A stretch of DNA of 64,000 nt from Nematostella vectensis (GCF_932526225.1 NC_064046.1:13597708-13661707); one strand, 5' to 3'. Counted from the stretch's first letter, positions 33,914 to 45,448 are shown. Translations and numbers: made by a program. The notes: generated by a model from the letters alone, not told the origin.

Positions 33914-36127
33914 CGCGTCCTGAGTACGTCGCCTCGTTTATGATAAGAGAACTGTGTTTTTGTTGGACCAGAATCTTTAGCAATGCAATAAAAAATGATG
34001 GAATACATTTTAAGTAAAATACAAATGTAGGTGAATTAATCAAATGTGTCTCTTTAATCGATGCGAAGTTTTCTATACTTATGAAGTCTAACGCCTATAT
34101 TACTTATGAAGCATAACGCCTTCCTTCCCTTTTTTGTAATAGCAAGGGACTTAAAGCAACGACGACGACCCTGCAGGGAGAACGTGATTCCAAAAAAAGC
34201 TTTTATGCTTTGCGCTTAATGTTAAGCTAGTTTTGATAAAAGTCACTACTCATTTATGCATTCCCAAAAAACTATATAGTAAAGCCTAGAATCTTATACC
34301 TAACATAGCGAACAAGGATAGTCTAGTTTTTAGCGCACACGTTTCCGTCCTCGCTAGACTCGTGAAATTAGGAGTCTTTTCAAGTTGTAGTTTGAAGAAA
34401 AACGGCTGAAATGTATCAGACAGAATCCATTTCAGTGTATATTTCACGTCTGCCTCTGAATTCTTGATTGTTTCTGCCGTCGGCGTTCGAGTTGCCTTTG
34501 TCGCTGTTCAAGTGCCCCAAGTAAACGATCCTTCAATACTTCTTTTTTATCCAATAAAAACTATTCTATGTTCCATATTCTATCTTTATGTTAAACACTT
34601 AAGGGTGTTATGAATAATAAAGAAGTGGCAAGGATTTGTTTACGATACCCTACCCTCAGACCTACATCTCAGACCTACCTGAGATCTCTCTAGTTTGGTT
34701 GTACCATGGTAGCACGGCTCCACTTATTCCTCTTTTATATCTTTTAAAGTATATGTCCTGTGGCTTAATATTAAAAGTTGCTATAACTAATATAGGTTTT
34801 CACAACAAAGAAAGATTATTGATATCTAGACTTTGTTTGGGTTTCGAATTTAAGTATTTGTGTAAAATTTAATTTGGGGAGTATTCATTAAAACTTCGGA
34901 TGAAAAGTAACATCTTGGAAAAGGTAACTACAGCATGGGGGCCCTGTGGCTAAATCAAAACTTTCTATAATTGGTAAATTCCTATCAAAGGACTACTTCA
35001 AGGCCTAGACCCCCTTGCGTTTTGAATTTTAGTTATCGTATCAAGATCAATTGAAATAAGTATTCATTGGATGAATAGAAAAGTCATCAAAATAGCAGCG
35101 GACGTCCTTTGCTTTGGACTGATGAGTTATAATTAATATTTTTAATGACAAAAACAATTTTAATGGATAAAGACCCCCGTTAGATTTCAACAAATAAATG
35201 TTGAACGTGCGAAAACGTGCTCTCATGCTCAGAAAAACATACTTCATGCTCAAAATTATCCATGAAGGCTTGATTTCCAGCTCGTGTTTCTTTGAGCCCA
35301 CAGTAGACGGCGATGAGGCATAGCAACGGCTGGAAATCGAGCATATTTCCCATGACTTTCTATCAAAGCTTTTTCAACTCTGTCCAACATTATTTCTAAT
35401 TGCATTTATTACAAGTGACAAAAGGGAATTGCATTTTTCCTTTAAAAGTTGCTATAGTTTTATTGGGCTTGTACAGTCCTTCGCTTTCCAGTACAGTTTT
35501 TTGCTATCTATATTTCGCCTATTGCAAAAAAAGAAAGCCGCACCCAAGAGTTTGCGAAAAAACAGAAATTACTTTGTATAAAGAAGCCGCACCAAAAAAA
35601 AAAAAATACAAATCGTCGGAAAACCGTACAAATTTTAAGACAAAATCGTACAACCGCAAACCTGCCAGTTTTACAGTATTTGTACAGTTCCTTACTATCT
35701 ATATATCACATGCTGGAAACTGATCCAATGCATCCAATGCAGCAAAGCGAGATCTTGTGAGTGTTCAAATGTTGTTGTGAGATGGACTCTCTCGGATGCA
35801 TTCTCGAGGATGCTTTCCCGTTCAGCCGCGCAAAGCACACCGGGAACCAGCCGCTGAGGTGCAAGACAACAAAACACGACACGTAACTCGTACTGGGTGC
35901 CAGCGATGCGTCCCTTTTCATTGCTATCTTTTTTAAACCAAGTTGATTTCAAAATTGTTTATACTGCTATTTTGTGCTTTTGGCAGCCAGATGTTTTAGG
36001 ATGTGACATGGGTTACAGAAGCTTTTAAGGAATGGAGATGGTACCATGTAAATGACGCTACAGGATGAAAATAAATCTATTTGTGATTGAGTTCGGGGTT
36101 TGTTTCCTTTTTCTTTTGTAAGGTGAA

Positions 36128-36182
36128 GTGACAGTGTTTTTTTTTTTCGTTAATCTCGAAATTCATCATGTTAATAGATGAA
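36128..36182. repeat. Loop at the centre of the giant palindrome
   Basis: Fifty-five bases, including a T run, separate arms whose innermost mirrored bases are ...TTTTGTAAGGTGAAG and CTTCACCTTACAAAA.... Confidence 0.85.
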
Positions 36183-38373
36183 CTTCACCTTACAAAAGAA
36201 AAAGGAAACAAACCCCGAACTCAATCACAAATAGATTTATTTTCATCCTGTAGGTTCATTTACATGGTACCATCTCCATTCCTTGAAAGCTTCTGTAACC
36301 CATGTCACATCCTAAAACATCTGGCTGCCAAAAGCACAAAATAGCAGTATAAACAATTTTGAAATCAACTTGGTTTAAAAAAGATAGCAATGAAAAGGGA
36401 CGCATCGCTGGCACCCAGTACGAGTTACGTGTCGTGTTTTGTTGTCTTGCACCTCAGCGGCTGGTTCACGGTATGCTTTGCGCGGCCGAATGGGAAATCA
36501 TCCTCGAGCATGCATCCGAGTCCATCTCACAACAACATTTGAACACTCACAAGATCTCGCTTTGCTACATCGGATGCTCTTTGATTCATCAGTTTTCAGC
36601 ATGTGATAATATATAGATAGCTAGGAACTGTACAAATAACTGTTAAACTGGCGGGTTTGCGGTTGTACGATTTTGTCTTAAAATTTGTACGGTTTTCCGA
36701 CGATTTGTATTTTTTTGTGCGGTTTCTTTATACAAGGGGAGTTCTGTTTTTTCGCAAACTCTTGGGTGCGGCTTTCTTTTTTTGCAATTTTCTGTACGCT
36801 TGCTGTTGTGTTGTCCCTCGTAAAGAGATACCTTTTGCCCCTCACAGGCAAGTTATAGATAGCAAAAACTGCACTGGAAAGCGAAGGACTGTACAAGCCC
36901 GATAAAACTATAGCAACTTTTCCCTTTTGTCACTTGTAATAAATGAAATGAGAAATAATGTTGGACAGAGTTAAGTTTTGATATGCTCGAAATATGCTTG
37001 ATTTCTAGCCGTCGCTACGCCTCATACTGTTGGCTCACAGAAAAACGAGCTGGAAATGGGATAATTTTGAGCGTGAAGTATGTTTTTCTGAGCATGTTTT
37101 CTGAGCACGTTTTTGCACGTTCAACGTTTATTTATTAAAATATAACGGGGGTCTTTATCCATTAAAATTGTTTGTGTCATTAAAAATATTAATTATAACT
37201 CATCAGTCTAAAGCAAAGGACGTCCGCTGCTATTTTGATGACTTTTCTATTCATCCAAGTCACACTATGAATACTTATTTCAATTGATCTTAATACAATA
37301 ACTAAAATTCAAAACGCAAGGGGGTCTAGGCCTTGAAGTAGTCCTTTGATAGAAATTTATCAATTATAGCAAGTTTTGATTTAGCCACAGGGCCCCCATG
37401 CTGTAGTTACCTTTTCCAAGATGTTACTTTTCATCCGAAGTTTTAATGAATACTCCCCAAATTAAATTTTACACAAATACTTAAATTCGAAACCCAAACA
37501 AAGTCTAGATATCAATAATCTTTCTTTGTTGTGAAAACCTATATTAGTTATAGCAACTTTTAATATTAAGCCACGGGACATATACTTTAAAAGATATAAA
37601 AGAGGAATAAGTGGAGCCGTGCTACCATGGTACAACCAAACAAGAGAGATCTCAGGTAGGTCTGAGATGTAGGTCTGAGGGTAGGGTATCGTAAACAAAT
37701 CCTTGCCACTTCTTTATTATTCATAACACCCTTAAGTGTTTAACATAAAGATAGAATATGGAACATAGAATAGTTTTTATTGGATAAAAAAGAAGTATTG
37801 AAGGATCGTTTGCTTGGGGCACTTGAACAGGCAACTCGAACGCCGACGGCAGAAACAATCAAGAATTCAGAGGCAGACGTGAAATATACACTGAAATGGA
37901 TTCTGTCTGATACATTTCAGCTGTTTTCAAACTACAACTTGAAAAGACTCCTAATTTCACGCGAGGACGGAAACGTGTGCGCTAAAAACTAGACTATCCT
38001 TGTTCGCTATGTTAGAATAAAGATTCTAAGGCTTTCTACAGTTTTTTGGGAATGTATAAATGAGTGAATTTTATCGAAACTAGTTTAACATTGAGTGCAA
38101 AGCATGAAAGCTTTGTTGGGATCACGTTCCCCCTGCAGGGTCGTCGTTGGGGAAGAAAGGCGTTATGCCGCAAAACGCTAGAAATACTCTCAGACTTCAT
38201 AAGTATAGGAAACTTCCACTCGATTAAAGAGACACATTTGATTAATTCACTTCTATTTGTTTTCTACTTAAAATGTATTCCATCATTTTTTTTTTATTCC
38301 ATTGCTAAAGGTTCTGGTCCAACAAAAAAACACAGTACTCTCATCATCAACGAGGCGACGTACTCAGGACGCG

Positions 38374-39937
38374 ATGCTATTGAAGGCGGCTCTACTCTTG
38401 GTGCTATTAGCTTATTCCAAAACATCGGGCTTCATCATGAGGACATCAATCGAGGACTGTTACAAAATTGTAGAAAGTGCGCTCCAGAAATACCACAAAA
38501 TCTGTCCTGAAACTGGTGTAAGTTTTATATTGATTTTTGACTGGAGCCTGCCTATGCGTCCTTCTGTCTATTATCTGTCTCTCTGTCTTCTCAACAGAAG
38601 TTGCTTTGGTGTGTCAATAGAATTGATTCTTCTTCGGACGACGTGCTGAGGAACTATCGCTTCGTGGTGCTGGCCTACATCCGGATGAATAGCATGACCA
38701 AAGTTTGTGAACTAGATCCGAGAATACGATGGCAGCTGAATCGTCTCAGAAATGAAGTCCTGAAACAACCATGTAAGTGATAATCTTGTCCTTTCCCCTC
38801 CCTCACGAAAACACGCGTGATCACTCAAGAGGGCTTTCAGGGGCGTCTCTACAGAAAAATACAGGGTGTGGCAGTCGCGTACCCAGGATTGGCTGAGGGG
38901 GGGGAGGGGGGCACATCCTGCTCACCCCCCTGCGCACCCCCCTGTGTACGCGCCTGTGTGGTATTCACTGACGGAACAATTTAGTTTAAACCGGCATCCT
39001 TAGCCCTGGTGATAGGCCACAAGAGGCATCTAGAAAGGTTTTCTATCCAAATGCACACATAAAATCAACCGTCTTCTTAACTATCAACAAAGGGGTCAAC
39101 CAGGGTCAGGGGTCGAACTCATCTTGTCGCCTGAGCAGGGAGGGGTCCGTCCCCATCTCGCTCTCTAAAAGCGAGCCTGGCTTTATTCTTTGAAGAAAGA
39201 GAGAGGGAAAGAGGTATTTTGCAAAAGGGTGACTTGACAGTAAAATAGGGCATTTTCACATTGTTTCATCCAGTTTTCTCACTGTTTTACGGGTCCTTTA
39301 TTTCCCTCTTATCAGGGACAACTCAAATGGAACAGAACAAAAAGTTTATCCACTTGGCATTTTTCCCGGGTAAGTATACTGTACTATTCTACTACTGCTT
39401 TTTTGCGCACGCTAAAGACAGATCGTAAACTGTTAGTTGCTATGTGTTACTTGCATAGACATGTAGCCTCCTCCTACCAAGGCCTGACGAGCTTACCTAC
39501 GCGCCTGATGACGTACTCATCGCTCCAATACCTCCCCCCTAGGGGATCTCCCCTACCCCTACCCCTACCAAGGCTACATGCCTGACGAGCTTACCTACGC
39601 GCCTGATTACGTACTCATCGTTCCAATACCTTCCCCCTTAGGGGATCCGGCAAGTCCATCAGCTGAGGCATCCCACAAAGAATGCATGGACGAGTTTTCA
39701 AAGCTCCTTAAACATTACAGCGCTTGCAACGTGTATAGAGAACTCATCCAGTGTTTCAAGAGCAAGGCCCTATCTGCGCATGACCACCTAACAGAGGCGT
39801 TTTATAACGTCACCGTTATGCCAGCCTTCAGTCTTTTCTTGATTTGCAATCAACCATTATCATCCCCTGTCATTCATATCCCTTTAATAAATGGCAATCA
39901 TCTATCACCAAACACTGTCCTTTTAAGAACTGGTTAG
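38374..39937 (+). CDS. Secreted Cys-rich protein, right-arm copy, four exons
   Basis: Exons on the plus strand: 38,374-38,517, 38,598-38,772, 39,316-39,369 and 39,642-39,937, total 669 nt for 222 residues plus TAG, all phases consistent. It has the same signal peptide and exon structure as the left copy. It is two residues shorter in exon 1 and longer near the C-terminus by an insertion around NQPLSSPVIHIPLINGNH. Seven Cys align with the left copy; the eighth is displaced. Many substitutions change amino acids without breaking the frame. The exon 4 acceptor region is duplicated just upstream (about 39,489-39,545), offering an alternative acceptor. Confidence 0.78.
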
Positions 39938-40660
39938 ATTTTGTAGCATACTTGTCCTTCAAATATCCCGCCTGTTCAGTTATACTTGTTATCAGCACAA
40001 AAGCGCTAAATAGCTAATGAAAGTTCGAAAATGTAAACGAGCCAACAAAAACTTACAAATAAAATTTCCATTGGGCCTTTGAGACTTGTTGTGTTATTAT
40101 TGTTATTGTATGAGATACATCCATAGAAATGATATGGGGTCTAAACTAGCAAATTATTGGGCTTTAAAATATAAATTTGCAAAACAATAAAGATAAGATT
40201 ACAGACACGGTCCTGAAAAAGTAGGGGGTGGGATCCCGTTACCTGCCCTTATTCTCGCAAAAAAGGTTTGAGGTTTGATGCTATTAAAAAGCTCTTAAAA
40301 TTCGAAAAAGAAATTTACATTAAAAATCAGGCCCGTACCCAGGACTTTTCTTGGGAAGGGGGGGGGGGGGGGGTGTGAAACCGAAAAAGTGGATCTTATT
40401 TATCAAGGGGGGGGAGGGAGGGAATAAGTTCTCTAATATAAATCTGACCATCCCCGAAAGAACAGTATCACAGTATCTCCATGGGACATTAATTGTCGGA
40501 TTTAGCTACTTACCAGAGTGATCTAGCTTATGCTGTATAGTTTTGTCTACAAATATTATGTCCATTAGGAACATAAAGTGTACCTTCGGCTGTTGTGGGG
40601 TGGGTACGGGCGTGAACAACGTTCACGAGATTTGAAAAATCCCGTTCCCGTTGAAGCACG

Positions 40661-40822
40661 TTGATTCCCGTTCCCGGTAGACAAATCCCGTTCCCGGTAG
40701 ACAAATCCCGTTCCCGGTAGACAAATCCCGTTCCCGGTAGACAAATCCCGTTCCCGGTAGACAAATCCCGTTCCCGGTAGACAAATCCCGTTCCCGGTAG
40801 ACAAATCCCGTTCCTGGTAACC
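40661..40822 (-). repeat. 20-bp minisatellite, eight copies
   Basis: The unit CCGGTAGACAAATCCCGTTC is repeated about eight times, nearly perfectly. The mirror site in the left arm (31,760-31,812) has only one or two copies. Apparent Gly-rich peptide frames are translations of the repeat. Confidence 0.9.
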
Positions 40823-41102
40823 CATCCCAATCCCGGTTCCCGTTTTAACCCTTAAGGACCCTCTACAGATATAACATGCATACTAAGTACTTATTAACCC
40901 AGCGCGAGGGCTGTACGGAGAAATATCAGAACGAGGTCTTGGATGTCCGTGCTCAAATGACCAAGGTCTGATATTTCTCCGTACAGCCCGAGAAAGCGAG
41001 GTCAATAAAAGTTTTATTATATGGCTTTTAAAAATTAAAATGACGAACGAACAAATTAACTTACGCTTTCGTGCGAATATCGATAAATTTATCGATCGAT
41101 TT

Positions 41103-41290
41103 AAAAAAGGCGGGAAATGAAACACTCGCGCACGGTCAACTAAAAAATGTGGAGTGACATACAAACATACCCAATAGACCTTCGGAGTTAAAGGTTTTTT
41201 TTGTAGCCCTCCAGACGTAAAACGAGTAATTATCCTTGGGCGCAAATGAATCTCAGAGTCAGTCCCCAGTCAATAATCCCAGTAACTGAC
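41103..41290. other. Sequence between the palindrome arm and the GC-rich element
   Basis: About 190 bp with no counterpart in the left arm. It is either an outer part of the inserted element, a separate small insertion, or arm sequence lost on the other side. No gene is seen. Confidence 0.4.
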
Positions 41291-41295
41291 ATTGA

Positions 41296-41395
41296 GGGGG
41301 ACTGGGGACTTTCAGAGAAACGAGTGGGAGGTGCGGATCGCCCCTGCGGGCCTCCCAGCCCCGTCTTAGGCTTGGGAGGCGCGAATCCCCCCTCC
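41296..41395 (+). repeat. Candidate left inverted end of the GC-rich element
   Basis: GGGGGACTGGGG, then GAAACGAGTGGGAGG and GTCTTAGGCTTGGGAGGCGC, are mirrored at 50,215-50,311. The segment is itself partly self-complementary, so a pair of identical MITEs is an alternative. Confidence 0.55.
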
Positions 41396-41439
41396 GACCC
41401 CCCAGCCCCCATTCCAGGCTGGGACTTTCAGTGACACGT

Positions 41440-41565
41440 TTCGCGTAGATTATTAACCGGCAATTATTAATCTACGTCGGGACCACTTCGCGTAGACGGG
41501 TAAATCTACGCAAAACACACTCCGCGTAGATGGGTAATTAGCGATGGTTAATCTATGTCGGGAAC
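41440..41565. promoter_or_regulatory. Cluster of three imperfect palindromes (iteron-like)
   Basis: GCGTAGA and its complement TCTACGC/T pair up three times: 41,442-41,480, 41,490-41,512 and 41,523-41,561. Two of the three are followed by GTCGGGA. Placed just inside the candidate left end, this could be an origin- or recombinase-binding cluster; the function is inferred only from position and shape. Confidence 0.45.
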
Positions 41566-41705
41566 GCCAGCGCCTTGTGCCAGCGCCTTGTCCTGAGGGC
41601 CGTGAAAACGAGGAACGTGGATTGGGCCGCCAACCTACGGAGCGCGGAGCAACCGTTTTTCGGCCGTAAATTCAAAGCTGCTGGCGTGGCGTTTAAACCT
41701 GAGTT

Positions 41706-42312
41706 TTACTCGAACACCTCGCTCCCGAACTCCTCGCGAATTTCTCGCAGCCTCTTTTTCATCTTTTCGCGTGTCTCCAGGGAGGGCCCTTTCCTGCTTT
41801 TTTATCACCCGGTGCGAGGCCGTGTCGAGCTCTGATAGCGGCCTTGAGCGCGTAGTATCTCTCTTGTTCCTGAAGTATTAGCCGAAACTCTTCGTCTGAG
41901 ATATGCCCGTCCTGCAGAGCCTTAGAGACCAGCTCGCTGATCGAGTTTTTCTTACTCTCCGCTAAAACCATCGTGTCTTCGTGTTTAGCCACCCTGCTCG
42001 TAAGACCCCTAGAGACTATCCCCGCGCCCGCGCCCACGACACCGACCAGCTCAGCGACCCCTGCCAGCGGACCGCCGATCAGAACCCCTTATCCCACTCA
42101 AAGAGACCCCCACCCTGGCGCTGGAAAGCGCCCCTGCAGCGATGCCGGATGCCACAGACACAGCATGGGTAACGGCAAAGGCGCGCTTATACTTCTTCCG
42201 CACCTGTCGATGATGCGTTATCTCGTTGTCTAGAACCGCCTGAGTGTCATATTTTCTGGAGTCGGAAGCTTTGCACGTCGCCGCCGATGCTTGCCGGAGC
42301 GGTAGGCGTCAT
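41706..42312 (-). pseudogene. Unassigned element gene 1, frameshifted
   Basis: From an ATG at 42,312 the coding signal moves between frames at least three times (near 42,255, 42,090 and 41,785) before a TAA at 41,706. Pieces include a basic N-terminal half, an Ala/Gly-rich hydrophobic stretch (GVAELVGVVGAGAGIVSRGL) and an acidic helical motif (DGHISDEEFRLILQEQERYY). I recall the last motif as recurrent in uncharacterised cnidarian proteins but cannot name a function. A small membrane-associated protein is possible. Confidence 0.5.
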
Positions 42313-42403
42313 GTGCGTACCCTTCGGGGGGCAGACGCTGGGAAGCGAGGGGTATATGGCCCCGCTGCTAACGTCGCTGTTTGCAATGCTTGTTATTTCG
42401 GAC

Positions 42404-43077
42404 CTAGGTTAGCTCTAATACGAGGCGAACAGGCTTGCCCTTAAACTCCACCCGTCTACCGCGGTCATCCCTGATCCATATTTGGATACTCGAGACAAAC
42501 TCAAAGGAAGATGCTGCGACACAAACGGGGATGCCGGGCCCATAGACGACTTTCTCGTGCGGCCTCCCGCGGGTTTCTAGGCAAGCGAGAACGTTTGAGG
42601 GCTCGTCTAAGGCGAGGCATTGCGTGCGGTCTACGATATCGCAGAAGATGTAGAGGGCCCCTATTTTCGGCAAAGTCACCTTAAGTGGGGGCCCCCCAAG
42701 AGTGCGAGGCCCCGCTCCCCCAACTGATTGTCTTCAGCCTCTAGGCCAAATAGTGCGCAAAGCTTGGCATTCAGCAACGCAACGCCATTGGACATGAGCG
42801 CGATCTTCCCGGTGAGGGGGTCCTGCTTCGCGGTCAGAATCTTGCTTTCAGCGCGGTTGATCGTTTCCACGATGGACTCGGCCGTGTGGTGCCCGGCTGG
42901 CAGAGTAGCGATGGGCGGGAGGGAGGCTATGGTCGTTATCTGATGCTACCGCTCGAGATTATACCAGCTGTTAAACAGCGAGCACTGCCGGAGCGCCACG
43001 AAGCGTGGGCGCCTTATCGGCTGCCCGAAGAAGAGCGTCAGTTCGCCTCCGGTGAACACAGCATGTAGGACCACCAT
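42404..43077 (-). pseudogene. Unassigned element gene 2, with stop and frameshift
   Basis: An ATG at 43,077 opens a frame with RFVALRQCSLFNSWYNLE, interrupted by one in-frame TAG about 120 bases in. The frame is then open to about 42,680 (a QDPLTGKIALMSNGVALLNA stretch) and shifts once. It ends at 42,404 with SSIQIWIRDDRGRRVEFKGK, a beta-rich tail. The pattern of a longer coherent protein with two lesions says recent decay. Family not known; a structural (for example fibre or penton-type) protein is one guess from the beta-rich character. Confidence 0.5.
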
Positions 43078-43119
43078 TGTGTTGAACATAGCCCGCCTTC
43101 GTGTTTAATAGGGCTGAGC

Positions 43120-44298
43120 ATGGATTGGGAAGGCTGGCGGATGCTGAACGAGAAGGCGATTTCCCGAAGGGAGGAGGAGGAGACGAAGAAGGCGGCAGTT
43201 GCGGCGGGAGCCTCTATAGCCGAACATATCAAACACGCTATAGCCGAACAAGTCAAACGCGCAAAGACTGGTTTCCCTAGGTCTCTGACCCTCGCGCAAA
43301 AGCTGCTCTACGCCGTGCCTGCCACCCCCGTGGAGAGCACGGCCTCAGACATCACCCCACTACTCACGCAGCTAGAGATACACGTGGCTGAGGACAAATC
43401 ATTCACGACTAGGGTCCGAGACATAATCGAAGAGACAGTAGTCACGCACAAGTCCGCCAAGGAGTCTCGCCGGCGGCTATCGGAGCCTTCCTATGGGTAC
43501 TGGCCACAGCAACTCAACTTTGCGGTCTGGTGCGCAACCGCCGGATGCGGGGTGTCCCTTACCAACCCCGCTTTCGCCACGCTTCCCTCTGTCATCAGGG
43601 GATTTCTAAGGTTTCACGTCTACTTTACCACCCGGAGGATACTCTACGAGCTCGGCGCTCCCCTGCCTGGCGACAGCCGGTTCACTCAAAAAGGTAACCC
43701 CTACAAGAAGGCCGCTTTCGAGCGTCTATGTATAGAGTTCGGTTTGCCGCGTAAGCCGGACTTCCGATAAAAAGACGGGCGGAACCACGGGCTAGGCGAT
43801 GTGTTTGTGTTCTACCCAGGGGAGGGGTATCGCAACGTGCACGTGATCCGTGGCTACGACACGGCGGCGGACGAGTACCCGAGCCACATCAATCTGTTTA
43901 GCGACGAAGGTGGGACGTACAATAGTGGGAAGCAGGTGGGTTACATACGCAACGACGACCACGGGGGCGTGCAATATAACTGGTTTGCGCCTCCCAAAGG
44001 TGAGGGGCTGACAAAAGCAGGGCTAGGAAGACTCGATCGCTCGGTCGAGGCGTTAGTCTACACAGTGCTTGGCGCGCAGGTAAACGTCCGTTCCTCTATC
44101 GCGGGGGCCGGCGGGCCGGCCATGGAGGCGCAGGCGGAGTTCACGATGCTGCTTGAAGACGCGATCATAGAACAAGACATCGCTCAAAGCGTGCAAAGGT
44201 ACCAGTTAGCCGTGCAGGCCAAGGTGAGACTGAGTCTTGCGGTCGCACCAAGAGTGTGGCTGATGCCGAGCGAAGCGCGCGCGCCACGTGGGTATTAG
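43120..44298 (+). pseudogene. Unassigned element gene 3 (possible capsid protein), one in-frame stop
   Basis: ATG at 43,120; the frame is coherent for 216 codons, meets TAA at 43,768, and continues in the same frame through 43,801 to 44,298, so a single base change separates it from one long gene. The N-terminus is a charged helix; the middle has YWPQQLNFAVWCATAGCGVS, a motif I recall from uncharacterised proteins repeated across cnidarian genomes. The 3' end stops where packaging-ATPase sequence begins in another frame, so the C-terminus is probably lost. Its place beside the packaging ATPase makes a virion protein the leading guess; no jelly-roll fold can be judged by eye. Confidence 0.5.
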
Positions 44299-44536
44299 CG
44301 TGTGGGTGATCACGCAGCAGCTCACCAGCATCACGAAGCCGTTCCGTGAGAACATCGCGGCCTTGGTCTTCTATACCCCGAGCAATGCGGACATGAAAGC
44401 TATCCTGCAAGACTACGGCGCGGAGCTCTCAGAAGAAAAGATGAAAGAGTACATGAGGGCCCTCAAGACGAAAAAGTTCTCGAAGTTAGAGTTTTGCTTG
44501 CGTCACCCTTATACAATCGCCCTAGTTGAACGGTGA
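44264..44536 (+). pseudogene. Packaging ATPase (A32/FtsK-HerA type), C-terminal fragment
   Basis: The frame from 44,264 to a TGA at 44,536 holds RHVGISVWVITQQLTSITK followed by PFRENIAALVFYTPS and a helical tail (EEKMKEYMRALKTKKFSKLE). The TQQ sensor-like motif and the PFREN turn are typical of viral genome-packaging ATPases after Walker B. Walker A and B are absent: an in-frame stop lies directly upstream, and the preceding sequence belongs to gene 3. A deletion therefore joins the two, and the product could not hydrolyse ATP. Confidence 0.7.
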
Positions 44537-44619
44537 GCGCAGTAAACCAACGCCCACGTATGCCCTAGGGCATAACGCATTGATCACACGTGTTGCACCT
44601 TAGCCACGGCAGGGGGTGC

Positions 44620-45207
44620 ATGATGAGCGACGAATACTTTGAGAGTCTCCCGGCCGTCGAGTCGTTGGACTGCTCGACGCATCCTGCCGGAACGGCAACC
44701 GGAGGTGAGCAAACTGAGGTAGCAGACGCGAGGGAGAAACTCGCGATTCTCGTAGCCTCGGGGAAGTCGAAAGAAATGGTAGGCAAGGCCCTGACTCACG
44801 ACGACGTCAAACGCATGAGCGCCGAGGAGGTGAGGAAGTACGAGAAGCGATACGAGACCGCGCTAGCCAGCCGGACTACAGACACCCTGGCAGACAGCTT
44901 TCTGAAGGTTACGACCAAGCTAGTAGGCATGGCGCTGCCGAAAGACAGTGTGGTCGATCTTCACAATGACCTAGTGTCCGACTACATCATCAACAACGAG
45001 CTCCGCACATTGTGCGGACGCCTGTCTATACGCTGCGGTCGTTTGATGGCTTTAGCCGTCGGGGCGTTACACGTAGCACGTCATGTGAACACCGCCGGAA
45101 CGGCAAGCGCTGACGCGCGGTGTCAACACGAGGTAGCAGTCGCGGACTCACCAGTGGTTTGCCCGCAAACGCACAGTGGCGAGTCCGCGACTGCTACCTC
45201 GTGTTGA
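44620..45207 (+). CDS. Unassigned element gene 4, about 195 residues
   Basis: ATG at 44,620 (or 44,623). The protein is soluble and helix-rich: acidic N-terminus (SDEYFESLPAVESLD), then VADAREKLAILVASGKSKEM, DDVKRMSAEEVRKYEKRYET, and a hydrophobic helix near ALPKDSVVDLHND. The last 30 or so codons run into a 34-bp inverted repeat (45,116-45,214), so the native C-terminus may have been replaced. No known family; plus-strand gene between the ATPase fragment and two small membrane proteins. Confidence 0.55.
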   Translation: MMSDEYFESLPAVESLDCSTHPAGTATGGEQTEVADAREKLAILVASGKSKEMVGKALTHDDVKRMSAEEVRKYEKRYETALASRTTDTLADSFLKVTTKLVGMALPKDSVVDLHNDLVSDYIINNELRTLCGRLSIRCGRLMALAVGALHVARHVNTAGTASADARCQHEVAVADSPVVCPQTHSGESATATSC

Positions 45208-45214
45208 CACCGCG
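45116..45214. terminator. Perfect 34-bp inverted repeat at the 3' end of element gene 4
   Basis: 45,116-45,149 and 45,181-45,214 are exact reverse complements around 31 bases (CGCGGTGTCAACACGAGG...). It could be a transcript 3'-end hairpin or the trace of a local inverted duplication. Called terminator only by position. Confidence 0.35.
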
Positions 45215-45448
45215 GACATCTCGCGGAACCTGACAAACAGGCTGCTCAAGCTGCTCAGGTACCGACGACGTGACTCCGCCCGCAAGGCCGCCGCTGGCGG
45301 CCGCACAGCAGACCAAGGATCGACCGCTTGCGGTTCCGGCGACAGCGCTTCGCGCTCCCGGACAGTGCAAATCTGGACTGTTAGCAATGGAGTAAGCAGA
45401 CATTTAAACACAAGGGCCCCACCCACATCCGCACGTCCGTGCATCGCA

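Noticed and set aside
35695-36616. Mirrored 85-residue frames on either side of the palindrome centre
   Set aside because: Both arms are open but differ in frame at their ends; no motif, splice sites or start context, so coding is not supported.
40528-40830. Gly-rich 100-residue protein frame on the minus strand
   Set aside because: It is a translation of the 20-bp minisatellite; the mirror site in the other arm lacks it.
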